Below are positions 1 through 5,173 of a DNA stretch of 5,893 bases, piece after piece. The stretch covers positions 5,689 to 11,581 of the forward strand of contig JAOZQV010000007.1 in NCBI GenBank assembly GCA_029932035.1, given 5' to 3'. The DNA is from Deltaproteobacteria bacterium. Lineage in GTDB: Bacteria > Desulfobacterota > DSM-4660 > Desulfatiglandales > Desulfatiglandaceae. Both the position numbers and the translations under genes were made by a program. The first letter of the stretch is position 1; each line of letters starts with the position of its first letter. Below the pieces are notes generated by a model, which searched no databases, was not told where the DNA came from, and saw only the letters and a program-made list of their open reading frames with translations.

Positions 1-35
1 TTGCGCGTTACGGGTTGCGAGTTACGGGTTGCGGG
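1..35. repeat. Heptamer tandem array, unit TTRCGGG, five copies
   Basis: Five units of 7 bp lie in strict phase from position 1: TTGCGCG, TTACGGG, TTGCGAG, TTACGGG, TTGCGGG. A shortened TTAGG follows, and an isolated TTGCGGG recurs at 73-79. The array may begin left of the window. Position 3 alternates between G and A in successive units, suggesting a 14-bp higher-order unit. It lies downstream of the ATP-grasp gene, and no coding potential was seen. Its function is unknown. It resembles in kind the short tandemly repeated sequences described between genes in some bacteria. Confidence 0.85.
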
Positions 36-46
36 TTAGGTTTTTC

Positions 47-67
47 AATCAACAATCATCAATCCCA
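47..67. repeat. Heptamer tandem array, unit AATCAWC, three copies
   Basis: AATCAAC, AATCATC and AATCCCA lie in strict 7-bp phase. The same unit forms the longer array at 968-1009 on the other side of the ATP-grasp gene, so the two copies are direct repeats flanking that gene. AATCCC at 61-66 can also pair with GGGATT at 77-82 around a 10-nt loop. No U-run follows on the minus strand, so this is a poor terminator candidate for the ATP-grasp gene. Confidence 0.8.
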
Positions 68-94
68 GGGGGTTGCGGGATTTCTGCCCACTCT

Positions 95-883
95 CTAAAA
101 AAGTTCCCCGGTTAAAAGCTTACCCCGAAGGATCTCTTTCAGATCAAGCCCTTTCATCTTCAATCCTTTACGCCCGTATTTCATGTTTGCCTCGATAACA
201 TACCATCGGCCCTGGAAGTTGATAAGATCGATCCCCACGTCATTCAGTTTGCACTTCCGCGCAGTGTCTTGAGCCGTCTCTACACCTTGCCACGGGATAT
301 CGTCAAAGCTGATCTTCCCTCCCAGTGACAGATTGGTCCTGAAATCTGCTGGCGAACTGATTCGCCAGTAGGACAACGCAGGCTCGTAATTAATAAGCAC
401 CACCCGCAGGTCCCGTTTATGTGGCAGGTATTCCTGAATGTAAGCGACCCTGACAAGCGCTAAATATTCCTCAAGCTCCTTTCTGTTATCGATCTTAAAT
501 ATTCCTCTGCCCCGGGCGGAACACCTCGGTATCTTGGCCACAAAGGGAAATGTGAAATCCTTGAGGATATCCTCATGATGGAGGTGGTAATAGATCTTGG
601 TGCGCGGATGAGAGATCCCCAACATCTGAAAGAGGGTTGTCTGTTTGATTTTTTCGTCGGCATAGAGATATGTCTCTAAGCTGGGAAAGATCCTTTTACC
701 TACGGTGGTTAGAAACTGGGCATAGTTGAGAGTGGGAAACAGAATAATCCCGGCCCCCAAAATCAGTTCTCGTTCCTTAAGGGTGTATTCCAAAAAGTTG
801 GGCTTCACCCCAAGGGTCAGCACTTCAGGAACACCCTCGAGCCTGCTGCCTAATGCGACAAATTTGTTATTTCTTGCATTCAT
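95..883 (-). CDS. RimK-like ATP-grasp ligase, substrate unknown
   Basis: This 262-residue protein has the pattern of an ATP-grasp enzyme, a fold that forms acyl-phosphate intermediates and joins them to amines or thiols. Seen in the sequence: FPFVAKIPR (112-120) with the probable ATP-binding K117; a small-residue loop SARGRG (122-127); YIQEYLP (148-154) with E151 at the usual hinge position; RDLRVV (157-162); the NLSLGG segment (184-189); and VGIDL (216-220) followed by VIEANMKYG (229-237), where E231 and N233 fit the Mg-binding positions. The N-terminal 100 residues would be the preATP-grasp part. I recall uncharacterised proteins of this length and layout in Desulfobacterota. No signal peptide is visible. 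The ATG at 883 has only a weak upstream GAG at a spacing of 7 nt. It may be cotranscribed behind mtaD. The substrate cannot be named; a RimK-type amino-acid ligase is the nearest family. Confidence 0.85.
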   Translation of the reverse strand: MNARNNKFVALGSRLEGVPEVLTLGVKPNFLEYTLKERELILGAGIILFPTLNYAQFLTTVGKRIFPSLETYLYADEKIKQTTLFQMLGISHPRTKIYYHLHHEDILKDFTFPFVAKIPRCSARGRGIFKIDNRKELEEYLALVRVAYIQEYLPHKRDLRVVLINYEPALSYWRISSPADFRTNLSLGGKISFDDIPWQGVETAQDTARKCKLNDVGIDLINFQGRWYVIEANMKYGRKGLKMKGLDLKEILRGKLLTGELF

Positions 884-967
884 CCCAGATCTCGGACTCA
901 GAACATCTGAAAATTGGTTTTGGAATTATTTCGTCCAAACACTATTTAGCTATTTTCCCGCAACTGC

Positions 968-1009
968 AATCAACAATCGACAATCATCAATCATCAATCC
1001 GAAACCCAT
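968..1009. repeat. Heptamer array (AATCAWC) running into the mtaD stop codon
   Basis: Six units sit in strict 7-bp phase: AATCAAC, AATCGAC, AATCATC, AATCATC, AATCCGA, AACCCAT. The last two are degenerate. The array crosses the 3' end of mtaD: the TGA stop (994-996, minus strand) is supplied by an AATCATC/AATCC junction, and the final Ser-Asp codons are also repeat sequence. The motif matches the array at 47-67. Between 884 and 967 I see no convincing promoter or terminator. Confidence 0.8.
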
Positions 1010-2310
1010 TCCCTAACCGCCATCGATTTCTCTTTGGCCCGTTCCATAACATCTTTGAGATCAAGGGTAAGCAGTTTTCTATCTTCCATTACAACCCGGC
1101 CGTTGATGATGGAGTGACTGACGTCGTTTCCACGGGCAGAGTAAACGAGATGAGAAAAGGGGTTATACATCGGTGTCAGATGGGGTTTATTCGTGTCAAC
1201 TATGATGACATCAGCCCTTTTCCCTTCTTCAAGTGAGCCTGCTATGTCAGCCAGCCCAAGGGCCCTGGCCCCTTCAATGGTGGCCATCCTGAGCACTGTA
1301 ACAGCGTCCATAACGGTTGGATCCATGGCCTTGACCTTATGGAGCTTGGCCGCCATATCCATCTCGGTAAAGAGGTCCAGGTTATTATTGGATGCGCAGC
1401 CGTCTGTCCCGATCCCCACGGTCACACCGCGCGCCTGCAAGTCCGGTATGGGGGCTATGCCTGAGGCCAGTTTCATATTGCTCTCCGGATTATGAATAAT
1501 TTTTACGTCGTGATCGACGATTTTTTCGATCTCTGATTCATCTAAGTGAACCGCATGATCCGCAATCAGATGGGGCCCTAAAAGGCCTAAGGAATCGAGG
1601 TGCTCAATCGGCGCTTTGCCATAGCTCTTTTTTACCTCGGCGATTTCAGACAAGGTCTCAGCAACATGGATAATGAGCGGCACATTATGGTGCAAGGCCA
1701 TCTCATTTGCCCGGATCAGCAGGTCAGGGCTGCAGGTGAAGAGCGAATGGGGCTCAACAGCTATGGAAATTAGAGGATTACCCCGCCATTTCAGGATCAG
1801 CGATTCCGTGTATTCGAAACCTTTTTCGATCTCTCCATAATTGGGAGAGGTAAAATCATAAAGGACCTCGCCCGCAAGACACCTCATGCCTGACAGAAAT
1901 GCCGCCTGTGCCACCTGATCCTCAAAAAGATACATGTCGCAAAAGGTAGTCGTGCCGGACATGATCATTTCTGCGCAGGCAAGCAGGGCGCCGGTGTAGA
2001 CAAAATCGGCATCCATCCTCCCTTCTGCAGGGAAGATGTAGTTGTTTAACCATTCCATCAGGGGGAGGTCATCGGCAAGACCCCTGAAGAGGCTCATGGC
2101 AGCATGGGTATGGCCATTCATTAGACCGGGGATGATCAGTCCACCCTTAGCGTCAATCAATTTCTTAGTTTCAAAAGATACATCGTCCAGAGCGCCGACC
2201 CTATCTATGATATCTCCCTTCACGCACAACTGGCCATTTTCAAATACCGCGTTTTCGTTGTCCATGGTCAGGATCGTGCCGTTTTTTATTATAATATCAT
2301 AGTGTTGCAT
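994..2310 (-). CDS. mtaD: 5-methylthioadenosine/S-adenosylhomocysteine deaminase
   Basis: This is a cytosolic metal-dependent amidohydrolase of 438 residues, full length for the family. MtaD enzymes deaminate the adenine ring of methylthioadenosine and S-adenosylhomocysteine to the inosyl forms, relieving inhibition by these SAM by-products. Seen: an N-terminal beta-sandwich part (DIIIKNGTILTMD); PGLMNGHTH (61-69) with metal ligands H67 and H69; PLMEWL with E86, the likely ribose contact; EPHSLFTCS with H188; HVAET (215-219) with H215 and E218; ADHAVH (250-255); HNPESNMKLASG (273-284); and GTDG with metal ligand D303. The C-terminal part (about 355-410) returns to the sandwich and carries GKRADVIIVD. 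The ATG at 2310 has GAGGT (2317-2321) at 6-nt spacing. The 3' end is inside a heptamer array. Related chlorohydrolase/guanine deaminase subgroups are the alternative, but the SNMKLASG and GTDGCASNNNLD motifs favour MtaD. Confidence 0.93.
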   Translation of the reverse strand: MQHYDIIIKNGTILTMDNENAVFENGQLCVKGDIIDRVGALDDVSFETKKLIDAKGGLIIPGLMNGHTHAAMSLFRGLADDLPLMEWLNNYIFPAEGRMDADFVYTGALLACAEMIMSGTTTFCDMYLFEDQVAQAAFLSGMRCLAGEVLYDFTSPNYGEIEKGFEYTESLILKWRGNPLISIAVEPHSLFTCSPDLLIRANEMALHHNVPLIIHVAETLSEIAEVKKSYGKAPIEHLDSLGLLGPHLIADHAVHLDESEIEKIVDHDVKIIHNPESNMKLASGIAPIPDLQARGVTVGIGTDGCASNNNLDLFTEMDMAAKLHKVKAMDPTVMDAVTVLRMATIEGARALGLADIAGSLEEGKRADVIIVDTNKPHLTPMYNPFSHLVYSARGNDVSHSIINGRVVMEDRKLLTLDLKDVMERAKEKSMAVREWVSD

Positions 2311-2316
2311 GATTGG

Positions 2317-2321
2317 ACCTC
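2317..2321 (-). promoter_or_regulatory. Ribosome binding site of mtaD
   Basis: GAGGT on the minus strand lies 6 nt before the ATG at 2310 and supports that start. Confidence 0.7.
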
Positions 2322-2374
2322 AGTTTTTTAGGGAGGAAAATGAACAATTTCACGTTTCCAGTCTCTTACTAAAG

Positions 2375-2389
2375 GACTTTCCAAAAGTC
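2375..2389. repeat. Small inverted repeat in the mtaD leader
   Basis: GACTTT (2375-2380) and AAAGTC (2384-2389) form a perfect 6-bp dyad around CCA. If mtaD transcription starts near 2390, this would be the first structure in its mRNA. A competing pairing also exists: TAAAGGAC (2370-2377) is complementary to GTCCTTTA (2406-2413), which uses part of the upstream dyad. No known riboswitch core was recognised here. Confidence 0.45.
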
Positions 2390-2396
2390 TCTGTCT

Positions 2397-2425
2397 ATGG
2401 TAAATGTCCTTTACCAATAGGTCAA
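2397..2425 (-). promoter_or_regulatory. Candidate sigma70 promoter for mtaD
   Basis: On the minus strand, TTGACC (2420-2425) matches the -35 consensus at 5 of 6 positions. TACCAT (2397-2402) matches the -10 at 4 of 6, and the spacer is exactly 17 nt. Predicted transcription start is near 2390, giving a leader of about 80 nt. It is the best promoter-like sequence in the intergenic region, but it is a pattern match only. Confidence 0.5.
2398..2416. promoter_or_regulatory. Perfect 7-bp dyad, candidate operator over the mtaD promoter
   Basis: TGGTAAA (2398-2404) and TTTACCA (2410-2416) are perfect inverted repeats around TGTCC. CTA (2395-2397) and TAG (2418-2420) extend the symmetry by three more pairs if A2417 is bulged. 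The dyad lies over the proposed -10 and spacer, where a bound repressor would block polymerase. It has no T-run on either side, so it is not a terminator. The cognate regulator is unknown. Confidence 0.5.
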
Positions 2426-2433
2426 GTCTAACC

Positions 2434-2489
2434 GTTCACGGGTTCAAAGATTCAAAGATTCAAAGGTTTGAGGGTTCAAAGGTTCCCCG
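2434..2489. repeat. Octamer tandem array, unit RTTCAAAG, seven copies
   Basis: Seven 8-bp units lie in unbroken phase: GTTCACGG, GTTCAAAG, ATTCAAAG, ATTCAAAG, GTTTGAGG, GTTCAAAG, GTTCCCCG. Outer units are more degenerate than central ones. The array ends where a small GC-rich hairpin begins (CCCGC at 2486-2490, GCGGG at 2494-2498). It lies about 55 bp upstream of the transglycosylase start, between the mtaD promoter candidate and the plus-strand genes. No convincing plus-strand promoter was seen between the array and position 2544. The unit length differs from the 7-bp arrays near positions 1 and 968. Confidence 0.85.
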
Positions 2490-2530
2490 CCCAGCGGGAT
2501 CTTCGACAGGGTTCTGAAAATCATTGATCT

Positions 2531-2537
2531 GAGGGGG
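2531..2537 (+). promoter_or_regulatory. Ribosome binding site deciding a TTG start
   Basis: GAGGGGG lies 6 nt before TTG at 2544. No in-frame ATG is available upstream, and the next internal Met is residue 66, inside the catalytic domain. The signal peptide therefore depends on this TTG. Confidence 0.7.
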
Positions 2538-2543
2538 TTTCAG

Positions 2544-3185
2544 TTGGCGTTATTCAAAACCTGGCACTTCGCTACTCTCCTGTTAACAGGGTGCCTCCTA
2601 TTTTTCCTTTTTCATGGCTGTGCCGGCACGCCCCAGCCTAAACGAATAGATAATGTCTGTGAGATCTTCAGGGAACATTCCGATTGGTATGAAGATGCCT
2701 TTGAATCATATAAGACGTGGGGAATTCCGATCCCGGTCATGATGGCCATCCTGCACCAGGAATCAAAGTATATTGGTGATATCAAGCCCCCACGCACCAC
2801 CTGTTTGTGGATTTTTCCGGGACCGCGACCATCGTCCGCTTATGGATATGCCCAGGCACTGGATGGCACGTGGGAGGAATACAAGGAAAGCACTGGTAAT
2901 TCATGGGCAGATAGAGATGATTTCGGAGATTCCATTGATTTTGTCGGATGGTATTGCAACCTAAGCTCAAAGAAGTGCGGAATCTCCAAGCAGAATGCTC
3001 GCAATCTCTACTTGGCCTATCATGAAGGTCGTGGCGGTTTCAACAGGAAGACCTATAGAAACAAGGGGTGGTTAGTGAGGGTAGCCAACAAGGTCCAAAG
3101 AAGAGCAAACATGTATAAAAGCCAGTTGGCTGCCTGTGAGGGAGAGTTCAGGAAGGGCGGGGGCTGTTGTCTCTGGCCTTTTTGA
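2544..3185 (+). CDS. Lipoprotein lytic transglycosylase, SLT-like (SLT_4 type)
   Basis: This 213-residue exported protein is predicted to cleave the MurNAc-GlcNAc bond of peptidoglycan in the periplasm. A hydrophobic leader (about 9-25) ends in FHGC, making C26 the likely lipidated residue. LTGC at 14-17 is a closer lipobox match but sits early in the hydrophobic stretch. The catalytic domain contains IPIPVMMAILHQESKY with E73 as probable acid/base, SSAYGYAQALDGTW (97-110), DRDDFGDSIDFVGWY (123-137) and YLAYHEGRGGF (156-166). These fit the small SLT-like lipoprotein family (Pfam SLT_4, from memory). It is cysteine-rich after the leader (C39, C87, C138, C145, C198, C208, C209), which could form disulfides. 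It ends 15 nt before the Crp/Fnr gene, whose ribosome binding site overlaps this stop codon, so cotranscription is likely. Confidence 0.88.
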   Translation: MALFKTWHFATLLLTGCLLFFLFHGCAGTPQPKRIDNVCEIFREHSDWYEDAFESYKTWGIPIPVMMAILHQESKYIGDIKPPRTTCLWIFPGPRPSSAYGYAQALDGTWEEYKESTGNSWADRDDFGDSIDFVGWYCNLSSKKCGISKQNARNLYLAYHEGRGGFNRKTYRNKGWLVRVANKVQRRANMYKSQLAACEGEFRKGGGCCLWPF

Positions 3186-3190
3186 GGAGG
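3184..3190 (+). promoter_or_regulatory. Ribosome binding site of the Crp/Fnr gene
   Basis: GAGGAGG starts inside the TGA stop of the transglycosylase gene and lies 10 nt before ATG 3201. AAGGA at 3192-3196 is a second, closer element. The overlap suggests translational coupling of the two genes. Confidence 0.65.
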
Positions 3191-3200
3191 AAAGGATCAA

Positions 3201-3890
3201 ATGCAAGAGAATATGAATACCATCTCCGAAGCCCATCTTTTTAAGGGCCTTCCTGAAAATCAGCTCAGAGAGATAGAAAGGATCACTGTTGTTGAGAGTT
3301 TCAAAAAGGGGGATGTAATCTTTTCTGAGGGGGATGATGGCTATGGTTTTTTCTTGATTGCAACCGGACTGGTTAAGATTTTTAAGTCCTCGCCAGATGG
3401 GAAGGAGCAGATTCTGCATATCTTAGGCCCGGGAGAACCGTTTGGCGAGGTCCCGGTTTTTTCCGGCAAGCAGTTTCCGGCAAGCGCTGAGGCTATCGCC
3501 GAATCGCGTTTTATCTTTTTTCCCAGATCTGCATTTGTTGCCCTTATAACGGCAAACCCTTCTCTTGCACTCAATATGCTTGCGGTTCTCTCTATGAGGC
3601 TTCGCCAGTTTACCGTTCAGATAGAAAATCTTTCCCTCAAAGAGGTTCCCGGACGTCTCGCCTCTTATCTGGTCTATCTCGCAGGTGAGCAGAAGAGAGA
3701 TGATTTCGTCATTCTCAACATTTCAAAGGGTCAGCTTGCAAGCCTTCTCGGTACGATACCGGAGACCCTTTCTCGGATATTTGCCAAGATGAACAGCCAG
3801 AACTTAATCGAAGTAAGAGATCGGAATATCAAGCTTCTCAACCTTAGCGGGCTGGAGGAGCTTGCAAGACATGGAAAGGATTTAGAATGA
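3201..3890 (+). CDS. Crp/Fnr-family transcription regulator
   Basis: This 229-residue protein has the two-domain Crp/Fnr layout: a cyclic-nucleotide-type beta-roll (about 12-120), a long dimerisation helix (about 122-150) and a C-terminal winged helix-turn-helix (about 151-215). The phosphate-binding cassette reads FGEVPVF...FPASAEA (81-98). FGE is kept, but the position that holds the phosphate-contacting Arg in cAMP receptors is P93. The protein has no cysteine, so it is not an Fe-S FNR. A Pro-Ala-Ser-Ala cassette resembles what I recall of DNR-type NO/haem sensors, which is only a similarity. The recognition helix carries ETLSR (188-192), matching the E..SR of FNR that reads TTGAT half-sites; CRP has a different pattern. 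It sits between the transglycosylase and a nucleotide cyclase gene, probably in one transcript. Family assignment is sure; ligand is not. Confidence 0.9.
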   Translation: MQENMNTISEAHLFKGLPENQLREIERITVVESFKKGDVIFSEGDDGYGFFLIATGLVKIFKSSPDGKEQILHILGPGEPFGEVPVFSGKQFPASAEAIAESRFIFFPRSAFVALITANPSLALNMLAVLSMRLRQFTVQIENLSLKEVPGRLASYLVYLAGEQKRDDFVILNISKGQLASLLGTIPETLSRIFAKMNSQNLIEVRDRNIKLLNLSGLEELARHGKDLE

Positions 3891-3936
3891 GATGCTGCTG
3901 TTCCCAATAACAGAAATCGTCAAATAGTTTGGTACT

Positions 3937-3942
3937 GGAAGG
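3937..3942 (+). promoter_or_regulatory. Ribosome binding site fixing the cyclase start at 3950
   Basis: GGAAGG lies 7 nt before ATG 3950. An in-frame TTG at 3929 would add seven residues, but it has no Shine-Dalgarno and would place this purine tract inside the gene. The ATG is preferred. Confidence 0.65.
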
Positions 3943-3949
3943 AATTGGC

Positions 3950-5173
3950 ATGAAAAAATATTACAAGGAAAGATTTGAAGCTCAACGCCGTGTTGCTAAG
4001 AAACTCGCCTCAACAATGGAAGTTAATAAGATCTTGGAAAGATTGAGAGAAGAGGCAAGGAACATGGTTCCCACGGCTATTGAGGCATGCATCCTAATGC
4101 TTGATCCTGACGCCCAGAAATATACCCGCCCCCTTCAATGCGCCCTGTACGATAAACCCGTTAATTGCATCTCCTGTAAGAGAAAACGCCCTGCGATCCA
4201 AAAGGCCGTAACCCGGAAAAAAGGGGTCATCATCTCTAACAGTGATCCCGTCAAACGACCCGACGGGACCCTTGTGGAAGTCGGCCCGGAAGCAGCTATA
4301 CCTGTATTTGTTGATGATAGGATTCTGGCAGTTATTAGCTTGGTATCTAAGCCTGGAACCCGCTTTACCAGGAAAGACTTCTATCTGATAAAGGACCTCT
4401 CCGAGATAGCCGGTAATGCTATTTTAGCTGCCAAGAGACACTGGGAGATCACCCAGGAAAAGATCGAGATCAATCAAATGCTCACCCATCTGTCTCCATT
4501 TGTACCCCAGTCTGTCCGGCGCATTGTGGAGGAAAACCCTGAGATGCTGAAGCAGGAAAAACAAAGTAAAGAGGTCAGTGTCCTGTTCCTCGATCTGGAG
4601 GGCTACACAAAGCTCAGCGCAAGTAGGTCAGAGACTGAGGTCAACGAGATTGTCGAAAAGATGTTTTCCAGTTTTGTGGACCCAATTCATCGGTCGGGTG
4701 GAGACATAAACGAGACAGCGGGAGATGGGCTTATGATCATTTTCAAAAATGACGATGCCAAAACAAACGCCTATCATGCAGTAAAGGCCGGTCTTGATAT
4801 TCACGAGAGGAATGGCGCAATAAACAAGAAGTTTCGGGAGAATTTTGAACCGATATGTGTAAATATCGGGATCAATTCAGGTATTGCCCTGGTAGGCATG
4901 ACCACTTTCAAGGGTTCTCTCGATACCCGTATGACCTATACAGCCAGCGGACCGGTGACCAACCTTGCCGCCCGCCTGGCAGATTATGCAAAGAGAGGCG
5001 ATATCCTGATAGGGGAAGAAACCAAGACAATGATCGATGGTCTGTGGCCGGTCTTTGATCAGGGCCTTGTCCATCTAAAGGGTATTGAGAAACCGCTGAG
5101 GGTCTATTCGCTACTCAAGAGTTCGGATTTGACCGGGTCTGAACTTGACTGCGCGATGCACCAGGTCGTATAA
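3950..5173 (+). CDS. GAF-domain class III nucleotide cyclase
   Basis: This 407-residue soluble protein is predicted to make a 3',5'-cyclic nucleotide. Domains in order: an N-terminal helix (1-38), a GAF sensor domain (about 20-160) containing C64, C73 and C76, a helical linker with LSPFVPQSVRRIVEENPE (181-198), and the cyclase domain (about 208-390). Catalytic residues visible: metal-binding D215 (VLFLDLEGYT) and D259 (ETAGDGLM), plus N338 and R342 of TNLAARL for the transition state. The purine-specifying pair is E255 (usual Lys of the K..GD motif) and T329 (usual Asp before YT). Lys with Asp or Thr is typical of adenylate cyclases and Glu at the first site of guanylate cyclases, so this pair is mixed and substrate is undecided. 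It lies 59 nt after the Crp/Fnr gene. Its last 21 codons, including the stop, overlap the convergent TetR gene; they lie beyond the domain. Confidence 0.9.
   Translation: MKKYYKERFEAQRRVAKKLASTMEVNKILERLREEARNMVPTAIEACILMLDPDAQKYTRPLQCALYDKPVNCISCKRKRPAIQKAVTRKKGVIISNSDPVKRPDGTLVEVGPEAAIPVFVDDRILAVISLVSKPGTRFTRKDFYLIKDLSEIAGNAILAAKRHWEITQEKIEINQMLTHLSPFVPQSVRRIVEENPEMLKQEKQSKEVSVLFLDLEGYTKLSASRSETEVNEIVEKMFSSFVDPIHRSGGDINETAGDGLMIIFKNDDAKTNAYHAVKAGLDIHERNGAINKKFRENFEPICVNIGINSGIALVGMTTFKGSLDTRMTYTASGPVTNLAARLADYAKRGDILIGEETKTMIDGLWPVFDQGLVHLKGIEKPLRVYSLLKSSDLTGSELDCAMHQVV

Noticed and set aside
61..82. AATCCC/GGGATT inverted repeat as the terminator of the ATP-grasp gene
   Set aside because: The minus-strand RNA has no U-run after the stem, the stem is short, and the bases belong to the repeat unit.
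968..1009. CRISPR-like repeats
   Set aside because: Units are 7 bp and directly abutting, with no spacers and no cas genes.
1193..1495. Plus-strand ORF of 100 codons opposite mtaD, and other similar antisense frames
   Set aside because: They lie within well-supported genes, show no recognisable domain and are explained by the codon pattern of the opposite strand.
2290..2295. Perfect TATAAT on the plus strand, suggesting a promoter toward the transglycosylase gene
   Set aside because: It arises from Ile codons near the mtaD start (the minus strand also reads TATAAT at 2288-2293), and no -35 element lies at 16-18 nt.
2340..2372. Ten-codon plus-strand ORF with a GGGAGG upstream, possible leader peptide
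   Set aside because: Spacing is only 3 nt, the peptide has no regulatory composition, and there is no downstream attenuator or nearby gene start.
2486..2498. CCCGC-CCA-GCGGG hairpin as a terminator
   Set aside because: Stem of 5 bp with no T-run on either side; it abuts the octamer array and may be its decayed end.
3929..3949. TTG start adding seven residues to the cyclase
   Set aside because: It lacks a Shine-Dalgarno; GGAAGG at 3937-3942 fits the ATG at 3950.
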